DNA of 64,000 nt, taken from NCBI GenBank assembly GCA_947175605.1, contig CAMWNH010000005.1:1-64000 (forward strand). Reading direction: 5' to 3'. The translations under genes were made by a program, and so were the position numbers. How positions within the stretch are numbered: the first letter of the stretch is position 1; each line of letters starts with the position of its first letter. The notes below the pieces were generated by a model. That model was not told the origin of the DNA. It saw nothing but the letters and a program-made list of their open reading frames with translations, and ran no database searches. This document shows positions 19,628 through 29,573 of this stretch, in pieces. This DNA comes from an uncultured Porphyromonadaceae bacterium. Lineage in GTDB: Bacteria > Bacteroidota > Bacteroidia > Bacteroidales > Muribaculaceae.

Positions 19628-20035
19628 TCAAAAAATGGGGAAGGTCGATGTGCTGTAGACGTATTTTCTTTCGAACTCCTCGTCAGTCATCATCAGCATC
19701 ATGATACCCTGAATCAGAGTGACGATGCCCCACAGTCCGCAAGTAACGATGGACAGCAGGATAGTGATAACACCTGCTACGGGCTTGTCGAGGATGAAAT
19801 ATTGGACGCCTAATGTGCCCACAATGATAGCGCAGATACCGGCAATGAGCTTCTTGTTGTCAACAGCATTGTTCGAGGCTCCGTTGATCATACCCATCAG
19901 TTCGGGATAATTGTAGAGCGGCGACCAATTGACGCCGTCGACACTCACGGGTGTATTCTCATTCACTTTGTACGCAGCCACTTGCGATGCCGTCATGGGG
20001 CCAACGCAGTTGCCGTTGAAGGTAATATAGTACAT
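19628..20035 (-). CDS. GYF_2 + TM2 domain membrane protein
   Basis: MYYITFNGNCVGPMTASQV..NTPVSVDGVNWSPLYNYPEL then KKLIAGICAIIVGTLGVQYFILDKPVAGVITILLSIVTCGLWGIVTLIQGIMML. Confidence 0.8.
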   Translation of the reverse strand: MYYITFNGNCVGPMTASQVAAYKVNENTPVSVDGVNWSPLYNYPELMGMINGASNNAVDNKKLIAGICAIIVGTLGVQYFILDKPVAGVITILLSIVTCGLWGIVTLIQGIMMLMMTDEEFERKYVYSTSTFPIF

Positions 20036-20122
20036 CATAGCTAAAAAGTATTTTTCTATCTTGCAAAGATAATACAAATTTTTTGAGTATATTTGTGCAC
20101 TGAACCAAAATTATCCGTAAAA

Positions 20123-21109
20123 ATGGAACTTACAGTGATATTGCTTGCCATAGCGGTGATCGTACTGCTGGCAGTCTTCTTCTATTATTGCCCCTTCTTC
20201 CTATGGATTTCGGCCCGCGTGAGCGGTGTGCGTATCTCGCTGATGCAGCTTGTGCTGATGCGAATCCGTCAGGTGCCGGCCACGGTGATAGTCCGCGCAC
20301 TGATCGAAGCTCACAAGGCTGGCCTGAACGATGTGACGCGCGATGATCTCGAGGCCCACTACCTTGCCGGCGGCAATGTGGAGCGCGTGGTGCATGCGCT
20401 CGTATCGGCTTCGAAAGCCAACATCGACCTTGGCTTCAAGATGGCTACGGCAATAGACCTTGCAGGCCGCGACGTATTCCAGGCCGTGCAGATGAGCGTA
20501 AATCCCAAAGTCATCGACACTCCTCCCGTGACGGCAGTGGCCAAGGACGGCATTCAGCTTATCGCAAAAGCACGCGTGACCGTGCGTGCCAATATCCGTC
20601 AGCTCGTGGGCGGCGCCGGTGAGGATACGGTTCTTGCCCGCGTGGGCGAAGGCATTGTATCGTGCATCGGTTCGTCCGAAAGCCACAAGCAGGTGCTCGA
20701 AAATCCTGACTCTATTTCCAAGCTCGTGCTGAGCAAGGGACTGGACTCGGGCACGGCCTTTGAAATCCTATCCATCGACATCGCCGACATCGACATAGGC
20801 CGCAACATCGGCGCAACCCTGCAGATCGACCAGGCCCAGGCCGACAAAAACATCGCACAGGCCAAGGCAGAAGAACGCCGAGCAATGGCTATCGCCCGCG
20901 AACAGGAGATGAAGGCTCTGGCGCAAGAGGCCCGCGCGAAAGTAATCGAAGCAGAATGCGAGCTGCCCAAGGCTATGGCACAGGCATTCCTCAGCGGAAA
21001 TCTCGGCATCATGGACTACTACCGGATGAAGAACATGGAAGCCGACACGACCATGCGCGAGAACCTCGGACGTCCTGCCGAAGGTCCCGCCACGATTAAC
21101 AAGAAGTAA
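20123..21109 (+). CDS. floA: Flotillin-like protein FloA
   Basis: [71 protein letters not shown]. Confidence 0.93.
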   Translation: MELTVILLAIAVIVLLAVFFYYCPFFLWISARVSGVRISLMQLVLMRIRQVPATVIVRALIEAHKAGLNDVTRDDLEAHYLAGGNVERVVHALVSASKANIDLGFKMATAIDLAGRDVFQAVQMSVNPKVIDTPPVTAVAKDGIQLIAKARVTVRANIRQLVGGAGEDTVLARVGEGIVSCIGSSESHKQVLENPDSISKLVLSKGLDSGTAFEILSIDIADIDIGRNIGATLQIDQAQADKNIAQAKAEERRAMAIAREQEMKALAQEARAKVIEAECELPKAMAQAFLSGNLGIMDYYRMKNMEADTTMRENLGRPAEGPATINKK

Positions 21110-21113
21110 ATCA

Positions 21114-22550
21114 ATGACTGCATTTCTCATAGCCCTCGCCGTCCTGGTGGGGGGCTATTTCGTATATGGCCTTATAGCCGAGAAGATTTTCGGAGTCGAA
21201 CCGCAGCGGGAGACTCCGGCGCTGCGCCGTGCCGATGGCGTGGACTTTGTGCCCATGCCCACATGGAGGGTATTTCTGATTCAGTTCCTGAACATAGCCG
21301 GCCTCGGCCCGATTTTCGGCGCCATCATGGGCGTGATGTTCGGTCCGGCGGCATTCATCTGGATTGTGGCCGGCACTATTTTCGGGGGAGCCGTGCACGA
21401 CTTCATCTCGGCCATGATGTCGCTACGTCACGACGGCGAGAGCCTTCCGGAGATCGTAGGACGTGAACTCGGCCCTGTAATCAAACAGATTATGCGTGTT
21501 GTGTCAGTGGTGCTTCTCGTTCTCGTAGGTGCGGTATTCGTGCTCACGCCCGCCGGTCTGCTCGCGGACATGACGCCGCAGTGGGCCGGAACACTATTCT
21601 GGACCAGCGCTATTTTCCTCTATTACATGCTCGCTACCGTACTACCGGTCGATAAGCTCATCGGAAGGCTCTATCCCGTTTTCGGCTTTGCCTTGCTCTT
21701 TATGGCCGGCGGCCTCCTGGTGGTTCTACTAAGCGGCTCCGTATCCATTCCCGACGGCTTCTCCGACGGGCTTTACAGCCGGTCGGGCAGCGGACATCCG
21801 ATATTCCCTATGATGTTCGTGAGCATTGCCTGCGGCGCTATTTCGGGCTTCCACGCCACACAATCGCCCATGATGACGCGCTGTCTGAAAAACGAGAAGC
21901 TTGCTCGCCCCATCTTCTACGGAGCAATGGTGGCCGAGGGCATCGTGGCTCTTGTTTGGGCAGCTGCGGCCATCGCATTTACCGGCAGTTACGAAGGACT
22001 TCACGCATACATGGCCTCGCACTCCGGCGCCGGCGCGCTGGTGCATGAGCTGTCGGTGGATTGGCTCGGTGCTTTCGGGGGCTTCCTGGCTCTTTTGGGT
22101 GTAATAGCCGCACCCATTACCACGGGCGACACGGCGCTGCGTTCAGCGCGGCTTATCATCGCGGATGCCGCGAAGGTCGATCAAAAGCCCGTGTGGAAGC
22201 GTCTGCTCGTATGCATTCCTATCTTTGCAGCCACATTCGGCTTGATGCTTATAGACTTTAACGTGCTATGGCGCTACTTCGCGTGGACCAACCAGACTCT
22301 CGCCGCCTTCACGCTGTGGGCGTGCACTTTCTATCTCGCTCGCAAGCGTAAATTCTACTGGATCACACTTATTCCGGCGCTGTTCATGACCGTTGTGGTG
22401 ATGAGTTATATCATTTTCGCGCCTCGGCCCGAAGGGTTTGGGATGCCGCTCGCGTGGGGCATCGCAAGCGGCCTGCTGATAGACGCTGTATGTTGTGCGG
22501 CCTTTGTGCGCCATCTGCGTATGCGCGCCGCCACGGCCAAAGCTAACTGA
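21114..22550 (+). CDS. cstA: Carbon starvation protein CstA family
   Basis: Polytopic; IAGLGPIFGAIMGVMFGPAAFIWIVAGTIFGGAVHDFISAMMSLRHDGES. Confidence 0.93.
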   Translation: MTAFLIALAVLVGGYFVYGLIAEKIFGVEPQRETPALRRADGVDFVPMPTWRVFLIQFLNIAGLGPIFGAIMGVMFGPAAFIWIVAGTIFGGAVHDFISAMMSLRHDGESLPEIVGRELGPVIKQIMRVVSVVLLVLVGAVFVLTPAGLLADMTPQWAGTLFWTSAIFLYYMLATVLPVDKLIGRLYPVFGFALLFMAGGLLVVLLSGSVSIPDGFSDGLYSRSGSGHPIFPMMFVSIACGAISGFHATQSPMMTRCLKNEKLARPIFYGAMVAEGIVALVWAAAAIAFTGSYEGLHAYMASHSGAGALVHELSVDWLGAFGGFLALLGVIAAPITTGDTALRSARLIIADAAKVDQKPVWKRLLVCIPIFAATFGLMLIDFNVLWRYFAWTNQTLAAFTLWACTFYLARKRKFYWITLIPALFMTVVVMSYIIFAPRPEGFGMPLAWGIASGLLIDAVCCAAFVRHLRMRAATAKAN

Positions 22551-22559
22551 TTGCTATCT

Positions 22560-23384
22560 ATGGATATCGTCACTGAACTCAAGGATTCCAAACTATACAC
22601 CCTGCACAGCCATACGCAGTTTTGCGACGGACATGCGACAATGGAAGCCATGGCCCGCGCGGCTCTGGCCGAAGGCTTCACGCACTACGGATTCTCGCCC
22701 CACTCTCCTGTGCCGATCGATTCGCCATGCAATATGCGGGCCGAGGATGTGCCTGCATATCTTGCGGAAGTGATGCGTATCCGCGACCTGTATGGCGACC
22801 GCTGCCACTTCTATGCAGGCATGGAGATTGACTATCTCGGACCTGACTGGGGCCCTGCGAATGATTATTTCAGGGGACTACCGTTGGATTACCGCATAGG
22901 ATCCGTGCATTTCATACCTACGCAAGAAGGCGTACTGACGGATATCGACGGCAGTATCGACCGCTTCCGCGAGCGTGTGATACACGACTTCCACGGCGAC
23001 CTGCGATATGTGGTGGATACATTTTTCGCCCACACGCTCGACATGGTGTATGCCGGAGGATTCGACATCATCGGACATGTCGACAAAATCGGACTTCGCG
23101 CCTCTGTATGTCAGCCGGGCATAGAGCAGGAGCACTTCTATCAGCAGCATCTCGAGAATCTCATCGACTCCATAGTCGAGGCAGGTCTGATTGTCGAACT
23201 CAATACAAAATCGTATAAAGACCAGCTGCGGATGTTCCCGGACATCCCTCTGCTGCGAAAATTCATAGAACGGCGTGTTCCTGTAATAGTCAACAGTGAC
23301 GCACATCGCCCCGAGCGCGTGAATGCTTCCCGGCTTCAGGGCCTGGCAATGGTGGAACGTATCAAAGAAGAGCTGCATCAATGA
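22560..23384 (+). CDS. Histidinol-phosphatase, PHP domain (HisJ family)
   Basis: YTLHSHTQFCDGHATMEAMARAALAEGFTHYGFSPHSP; PVIVNSDAHRPERV. Confidence 0.9.
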   Translation: MDIVTELKDSKLYTLHSHTQFCDGHATMEAMARAALAEGFTHYGFSPHSPVPIDSPCNMRAEDVPAYLAEVMRIRDLYGDRCHFYAGMEIDYLGPDWGPANDYFRGLPLDYRIGSVHFIPTQEGVLTDIDGSIDRFRERVIHDFHGDLRYVVDTFFAHTLDMVYAGGFDIIGHVDKIGLRASVCQPGIEQEHFYQQHLENLIDSIVEAGLIVELNTKSYKDQLRMFPDIPLLRKFIERRVPVIVNSDAHRPERVNASRLQGLAMVERIKEELHQ

Positions 23385-25255
23385 GCAAGGAGCCTGTAAA
23401 ACTTGAACTTCTGGCGCCCGCAAGGACAGCAGAAGTGGCCATAGAAGCCATCCGGCATGGCGCCGATGCCGTGTATATCGGCGGTCCTGCCTTTGGCGCG
23501 CGTGCAGCGGCAGGTAATTCTATCGAGGATATACGCAAGGTCGTGGAATATGCACACAGCTACCACGCACGAGTGTACGTGACTGTGAACACGATACTGT
23601 ATCCTGATGAAATAGAGGATGCCAAAGCTCTTGTCCACAAGCTGTATGAGGCGGGCGTGGACGCTCTGATAGTTCAGGATATGGCATTTATTGAGATGCG
23701 CGATCAGCTCCCCCCCATCGCACTTCACGCGAGCACACAGTGCGATATCCGCACTCCCGAAAAAGCTGTCGCACTGGCCAATGCAGGCTTCGAGCAACTT
23801 GTGCTCCCGCGCGAATTAAGCCTTGAAGAAACTCGGATAGTACGGAGCGCCGTGCCGCCGAAGGTCGAGCTGGAGGCTTTTGTGCATGGGGCACTATGCG
23901 TGAGCTATAGCGGTGACTGTCAAGCCGGGTTCATTGCCAACGGCCGAAGCGCCAATCGAGGCGAATGTCCGCAGATGTGCCGTCTGCCCTACTCTCTTAC
24001 GGATGCCCGGGGAAATGAACTTGCGCCGGCGGCCCACTACCTCTCCCTCAAAGACTTGAAACGCATCGACAGCCTGCGCGAAATGGCTGATGCTGGTGTG
24101 ACCTCATTCAAAATCGAAGGACGCCTGAAAGATGAAAGCTATGTCAAGAATGTCGTTGCCGCATACTCTGCTGCAATGGACCGTCTGGTAGCCGAAAGCA
24201 GAGGAAAATACGTGCGCCGTTCGCACGGACACTCTTCACCGGGCTTCAAGCCGGACATAGACCGAACTTTCAATCGCGGCTACACACCATATTTTCTGAA
24301 CGGACGTCCTTCCAACGGTTTCAGAATGGCCTCCATGGCTTCTCCCAAATGGGCAGGTCGCGCCGTGGCGCGTGTGCTTTCCGCACCTGACCCCCGAAAA
24401 GGCGGGAGCGTGGAGGTGGAAGCCTTTGATACATTGAATAATGGTGATGGCCTGACATTCACGCGCAGCGATGGAAGTTTCGAAGGCTTTCGACTCAACC
24501 GTGTGGAGGGTTGCAGAATCTTCCCTGCTTCCCCCGTGGCGCTTAAGCCCGGAATGACTCTATTCCGCAACGTGGACAAGGCCTTCATGGACAGCCTCGA
24601 ACGTAACGCCACACGGCGTACGATCCCGGTGGATATAACATTGCAACGCGGTGAAAAGAAGGATGAAATCACACTCACAATTCTTGCACCGGAAGGACTG
24701 CAGGGCAAGGCAAGCATGACTTGCGAGTACCAACAGGCCCGTACGGAGCAGGAAGCAGCGCGCCGACGCGTGCTCGAAAAGCTGGGAGACAGCGAGTTCG
24801 AGCTTCACGAGCTCCACGACACCCTCGGAGACAGCTTCGTGGCGGCATCATTGCTCAGCGATCTGCGCCGACGCGCGGTGTCGGAGCTTCAGAAAGCGTA
24901 TGCCAACGCTCTTCCCGAGCCGGCGAAGCCGAGCCCCGGAGGAGATTCAAGCTTTGACGCGGAGCTTGATTATCACGCCAATGTGTCCAATCCTCTGGCT
25001 CGGAAGTTTTATGAAGACCATGGCTCAAGCGTAAATGAGGAGGCCGTGGAGCGCCATCGTCCGTCGGGACCAATGCGTGTTATGACCACGCGCTATTGTC
25101 TTCGCCGTGAGCTGGGCGAATGTCTGCGCGAAAATTGCAGGAGACGTCTTCCCGACGGCCCCCTATATCTGCGGAGCACCGAAGGCACCTCCGTCCGCTA
25201 CCGCCTGAAATTCGACTGCAACACCTGCCAAATGGAAGTCTGGACCACAGAGTGA
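23381..25255 (+). CDS. U32 family peptidase
   Basis: LELLAPARTAEVAIEAIRHGADAVYIGGPAFGARAAAGN; EAFVHGALCVSYSGDCQAGFIANGRSANRGECPQMCRLPY. Confidence 0.92.
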   Translation: MSKEPVKLELLAPARTAEVAIEAIRHGADAVYIGGPAFGARAAAGNSIEDIRKVVEYAHSYHARVYVTVNTILYPDEIEDAKALVHKLYEAGVDALIVQDMAFIEMRDQLPPIALHASTQCDIRTPEKAVALANAGFEQLVLPRELSLEETRIVRSAVPPKVELEAFVHGALCVSYSGDCQAGFIANGRSANRGECPQMCRLPYSLTDARGNELAPAAHYLSLKDLKRIDSLREMADAGVTSFKIEGRLKDESYVKNVVAAYSAAMDRLVAESRGKYVRRSHGHSSPGFKPDIDRTFNRGYTPYFLNGRPSNGFRMASMASPKWAGRAVARVLSAPDPRKGGSVEVEAFDTLNNGDGLTFTRSDGSFEGFRLNRVEGCRIFPASPVALKPGMTLFRNVDKAFMDSLERNATRRTIPVDITLQRGEKKDEITLTILAPEGLQGKASMTCEYQQARTEQEAARRRVLEKLGDSEFELHELHDTLGDSFVAASLLSDLRRRAVSELQKAYANALPEPAKPSPGGDSSFDAELDYHANVSNPLARKFYEDHGSSVNEEAVERHRPSGPMRVMTTRYCLRRELGECLRENCRRRLPDGPLYLRSTEGTSVRYRLKFDCNTCQMEVWTTE

Positions 25256-25594
25256 GAGGCTAATTGCTGATAGTAAAATCGGGCCCGGGATTATTGTATT
25301 TTATGTAAAATAAGGCATTCCGAGCCTCGATTTTTTGTAGAATAGTGCAGTCTGCTTCTCTATTATGTGTAAATTTTTCCGTACTAAAACTTACATAAGG
25401 TCTGATCGAGGAGGAATGCACATGGCATCTCGCCCTGAAACACCTGTACTATTGAATCATTCCGAATATAAAATGATGTCGGCAATTCTCTTGCTATCAT
25501 TTTATCATCAGCAGTCAACTCCACAAGCTGAAATGTAGGGTGGATGTGATAGGAATTTGGGGCGGGGGATGGTGGCTGAATGGATTTTTTGTGC

Positions 25595-25602
25595 TATTTT
25601 TG
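25595..25602 (+). promoter_or_regulatory. -7 box TATTTTTG upstream of wzi-like gene
   Basis: TAnnTTTG match 18 nt upstream of ATG 25621. Confidence 0.5.
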
Positions 25603-25620
25603 CAAAAAATACACAAGCGA

Positions 25621-27147
25621 ATGGATTTACGGCACTTACTCATCGGCGCCCTGATGACGGGAGTATGCTTTTCAGGGGCGGCCGAACGCCCCGACAGCAT
25701 AAGCTATCGTGCTTCGGCCATACTCAATGCCTCGTCAGGAGACTGGGCTCCCTACCTGATCGGAGCGGAGAATGACGGACGCGTGACCGATGCATCAGGC
25801 GGATGGCTTGACGTTGCTGCTTCGAAAAGCCTCGACATGAGCAAGCGGTTCTCGTGGAGCGCCGGAGTCGAAGCCATGTTCGGTGGCTGTCAAGGAGCCG
25901 AATACTCAAGATGGGACGAGGCCAATAAACATTTTTACTCCCATCGGCTCGGGCAAGCAAACGCGCGCCTTATTCAGCTTTGGGGTGAAGTGAAGTTCCG
26001 CGGTGTATTCGCCATGGCTGGAATGCGCGCGGAAAAATCGCTCATCACGGCCCGAGGCTTATCGTCGGGCGACATTACACGCAGCCGCAACGCAAGGCCT
26101 GTGCCGGGTATTACAATAGGTTTCGTGGACTTTCAGAATATCCCCTTCACAAATGGCTGGGTGCAGATCGAGGGGCAGATAATGTATGGCCGTATGATGG
26201 ATTCCGGATTTAAGGAGAAGGAATTCAACTACTACACGGGGATGCTTGCACGCGACCTGATGTACACTTACAAGCGCTGCTATTTCCGCACCAAACCGAC
26301 AGAACGCGTGTTTGTGACTGTGGGAATGCAGGCTGCGGGCTTGTTCGGGGGTAACTCGACCACCTACCTGCGCGGTGACGAAAGCTCGCGTGTGGACCGC
26401 GGATTCAAGTTCAAAGACCTGTGGAATGTTTTCCTCCCCAAGGGCGGCGAAGACTTCGTGATAGGCAGTTCGCTCGGCAGCTGGGATCTGCGTGTCGATC
26501 TGCGGCTGAACAACGACACTGGCCTGGCCGCATATTTTGAATGGCCATGGGAAGATGGCTCGGGCATCGGCCGACGCAACGGCTGGGACGGCCTGTGGGG
26601 CATTGAATACCGTGCGCCCCGAGCAAGCTGGATCGATGGTGCGGTGATTGAGTATCTGGATTTTACAAACATGTCCGGTCCTATACACTATGCTCCCGGC
26701 GATCATCCCGGCACTTCGCTAACGGGTTATGCCACAGGAGGTGACGACTACTACAACAACAACGCATACGGAGCCTGGACCAATTACGGGTTGTGCATGG
26801 GCACACCGTTCCTGCGGTCACCGCTCTACAATGCGGACGGCGAACTGAAATTCCAGCACAACCGTGCCCGCGGTTTTCATGCAGCCGTCGAGGGGCAAGT
26901 GGCTCCACAATGGCGCTACAAGGCCGTTGTGAGCTATCAGAAGGCATGGGGCGACGGGCGCCGACCACTTGGGACGGCTCTGCACGACACCTCGGCCATG
27001 CTCGAAGCCCGCTGGACCAAGGGCGCGGACAGCCCGTGGAGCGCACGACTGCAATTGGCGCTTGACGCCGGAACACTTCGGGGCGACAACTTCGGTGCTA
27101 TGCTGACGGTGAACTATAGCGGCGCGTTAAGCTTTAAGAAGCAATGA
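25621..27147 (+). CDS. Capsule assembly Wzi family protein
   Basis: SYRASAILNASSGDWAPYLIGAENDGRVTDASGGWLDVAASKSLDMSKRFSWSAGVEA; outer-membrane beta-barrel-like pattern. Confidence 0.8.
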   Translation: MDLRHLLIGALMTGVCFSGAAERPDSISYRASAILNASSGDWAPYLIGAENDGRVTDASGGWLDVAASKSLDMSKRFSWSAGVEAMFGGCQGAEYSRWDEANKHFYSHRLGQANARLIQLWGEVKFRGVFAMAGMRAEKSLITARGLSSGDITRSRNARPVPGITIGFVDFQNIPFTNGWVQIEGQIMYGRMMDSGFKEKEFNYYTGMLARDLMYTYKRCYFRTKPTERVFVTVGMQAAGLFGGNSTTYLRGDESSRVDRGFKFKDLWNVFLPKGGEDFVIGSSLGSWDLRVDLRLNNDTGLAAYFEWPWEDGSGIGRRNGWDGLWGIEYRAPRASWIDGAVIEYLDFTNMSGPIHYAPGDHPGTSLTGYATGGDDYYNNNAYGAWTNYGLCMGTPFLRSPLYNADGELKFQHNRARGFHAAVEGQVAPQWRYKAVVSYQKAWGDGRRPLGTALHDTSAMLEARWTKGADSPWSARLQLALDAGTLRGDNFGAMLTVNYSGALSFKKQ

Positions 27148-27605
27148 AAAAAGTATTTATATTACTCTCAATCCTAATGCTTTCGCTCTGCGCCTGCAAG
27201 AACGAAGGCAATATAGGCCCTCTCTTCGGGACGTGGGCGCTGACGGATATAACCGTCAACGGCGAGAAGCCTGCGGACTTCATCAAGGGTCAGACTACCT
27301 GGAGTTTCCAGAACAATATCGTCCGGATTGTCTTCGATCTCGGGCCATCCGAGTATGACGATCGAGTGGGCTCGTGGGAAAAGACAGCAAGCGAGGGCCA
27401 CAAATATCTTGAGTTCAACTTCACACACAGTCAGGATGGCGTGGAACCGGGCACAGGTCCTTATCTTGCGCCTGAATGGCTGGGCTGGCCCACAAACCGC
27501 ATCATCCGACTGGAATACGTCAAGGATTCGAGCCGCGAGATGGTGCTTACGTGGATGTCGGACGGGGGCGACAGCTTTACATACACACTGAAAAAGACCT
27601 GGTAA
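27144..27605 (+). CDS. Lipocalin-like lipoprotein
   Basis: Lipobox MLSLCAC; LFGTWALTDITVNGE...GSWEKT. Confidence 0.6.
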   Translation: MKKVFILLSILMLSLCACKNEGNIGPLFGTWALTDITVNGEKPADFIKGQTTWSFQNNIVRIVFDLGPSEYDDRVGSWEKTASEGHKYLEFNFTHSQDGVEPGTGPYLAPEWLGWPTNRIIRLEYVKDSSREMVLTWMSDGGDSFTYTLKKTW

Positions 27606-27615
27606 GCATACGATT

Positions 27616-28608
27616 ATGATAGATAAAAATAAGCCGGTAGTAGTGACGGGAGCTGACGGATTCATAGGTTCCCATCTCACAGAAGCCCTGCTTGAACGCG
27701 GCTATCGCGTGAGAGCTCTGGCGCAATACAACTCGTTCAATAACTGGGGATGGCTCGAGGGCATGAGCTATCCCGGGCTGGAGGTCGTGTGCGGCGACGT
27801 GCGCGATCCAAACTTCTGCCGTGAACTCTGCCGAGGAGCCGGAACAGTGTTCCATCTGGCAGCACTGATAGCGATACCATATAGCTATGTAGCGCCTGAT
27901 TCTTACGTAGATACGAATATAAAGGGAACTCTGAACATGCTACAGGCCGTGCGCGATACGGGTTGCGACCGCATCGTAGTTACCTCGACAAGCGAAGTAT
28001 ATGGCACAGCGCTCTATGTGCCTATAGATGAGAAACATCCGCGTCAGCCACAGTCGCCCTACTCCGCTACCAAAATCGGAGCTGATGCCCTTGCAGAGAG
28101 TTTCTATCGGGCGTTTGAACTGCCTGTCGTAATTGCACGTCCGTTCAACACATATGGTCCGAGACAGAGCGCTCGAGCTATTATCCCCACCATTATCAGC
28201 CAGATAGCATCCGGTGCAGAGGAAATCAAGGTTGGCGACCTATCGCCGACACGCGACTTCAATTTTGTGGCTGACACTGCCCGCGGATTCATCGCCCTTG
28301 GCGAGGCGGAAGGCATTGAAGGTCGGGACATCAATATCGCAACGGGAACGGAAGTGACCATGGCTGAAACCCTTAAGCTTATCGCAGAGCTGATGGGCAA
28401 GCCGGAAACCCGTTATGTGGTTGATCCGGCGCGTCTGCGTCCGAGCAAAAGCGAGGTGAACCGCCTGTGCGGCGACTCGACGCTGATACGCGAGCTTACG
28501 GACTGGCGCCCGGCATATGACCTGCGCGAAGGTCTCGCGAAGACTATAGAGTGGTTTGTAAATCCGGAGAATCTCGCTAAATATAAGCCTGATATCTACA
28601 ACCGATGA
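27616..28608 (+). CDS. legB: LegB-like NAD-dependent 4,6-dehydratase (legionaminate pathway)
   Basis: VTGADGFIGSHLTEALLERGYRVRALAQYNSFNNWGWLE; LIAIPYSYVAPDSYVDTNIKGTLNMLQA; STSEVYGTALYVPIDEKHPRQPQSPYSATKIGADALAESF. Confidence 0.88.
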   Translation: MIDKNKPVVVTGADGFIGSHLTEALLERGYRVRALAQYNSFNNWGWLEGMSYPGLEVVCGDVRDPNFCRELCRGAGTVFHLAALIAIPYSYVAPDSYVDTNIKGTLNMLQAVRDTGCDRIVVTSTSEVYGTALYVPIDEKHPRQPQSPYSATKIGADALAESFYRAFELPVVIARPFNTYGPRQSARAIIPTIISQIASGAEEIKVGDLSPTRDFNFVADTARGFIALGEAEGIEGRDINIATGTEVTMAETLKLIAELMGKPETRYVVDPARLRPSKSEVNRLCGDSTLIRELTDWRPAYDLREGLAKTIEWFVNPENLAKYKPDIYNR

Positions 28609-29573
28609 GCACTCCCGAACTTAAGCCATATCCTATCCTGCTGCTGGGCGGAGCAAAACGGGTGTCGATTGCCCGGCATCTCGAAGCTGCTTTCCGCGCA
28701 AGAGGGTATAAAGCCTTGTTTTTCAGCTATGAAATTGAAAAACGCGTGCCCATCGCTGTACTTGCCGAAGTAATCAGTGGCAAACGTTGGAGCGATCCGG
28801 AGTTATACACCCATCTTCGTGAAATAGTTGAGAATAAGGGCATTAGAATGATCGTCCCCTTTGTGGACGGAGCTGTGGGAGTTGCGGCACAGATGTGCGA
28901 GCGCTATCCAGAACTCGGCCTTTTCGTGCCCGGAAGTGATTCGCGTCTATCGGAAATAATGTTCGACAAAAGAGCTGCAGCCGAGCTCTTTGAGCGCTGC
29001 GGACTGCCTGTTCCGCGTACAGACCGCGGAAATGAACCGCCCCGTTTCCCTCTGATTGCCAAGCCCCGGCACGGGTCGGCCTCGAAAGGCATCGCGGTGC
29101 TTGAAAACGAGGAAGAATATCGGGCGCTCTGCCATCCGGAGGCTTATCTGATTCAGGAGTATATAGCTGACAGAGAAGAGATTTCCATTGACTGCTATGT
29201 GGGTGTCCACAGCGGCAAGATTCTCACGGTAAGTCCTCGTCGAAGGCTCGAGACTCTGGGCGGAGAAGCTGTGAGAAGCGTGACACTCGATGACACTGCA
29301 GCCGAAGACCTTGCGCGCCGAACGCTTGAGGCAACGGGGCTTAGAGGTGCCGTTACTATCCAATTAATCAGAGATTTAAGCAAGCCTGACCGCCTATTGA
29401 TTATGGAGATCAATCCCCGACTCGGCGGCGGCGTGGTGTGTTCGATAGGGGCCGGCGCCGATATAGCCGGCAATATCGCAGATGAAGCCATAGGGATGGA
29501 TGCACAGGAGTCGAGAGCAAAACCCGGGACAGAAATGTATCGTTATTTTCAAGAAGTTATATTCAAAGCATGA
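28605..29573 (+). CDS. ATP-grasp domain enzyme, unassigned role in nonulosonate cluster
   Basis: FPLIAKPRHGSASKGIAVL; YLIQEYIADREEISIDCYV; LLIMEINPRLGGGVVCSIGAGADI. Confidence 0.8.
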   Translation: MSTPELKPYPILLLGGAKRVSIARHLEAAFRARGYKALFFSYEIEKRVPIAVLAEVISGKRWSDPELYTHLREIVENKGIRMIVPFVDGAVGVAAQMCERYPELGLFVPGSDSRLSEIMFDKRAAAELFERCGLPVPRTDRGNEPPRFPLIAKPRHGSASKGIAVLENEEEYRALCHPEAYLIQEYIADREEISIDCYVGVHSGKILTVSPRRRLETLGGEAVRSVTLDDTAAEDLARRTLEATGLRGAVTIQLIRDLSKPDRLLIMEINPRLGGGVVCSIGAGADIAGNIADEAIGMDAQESRAKPGTEMYRYFQEVIFKA

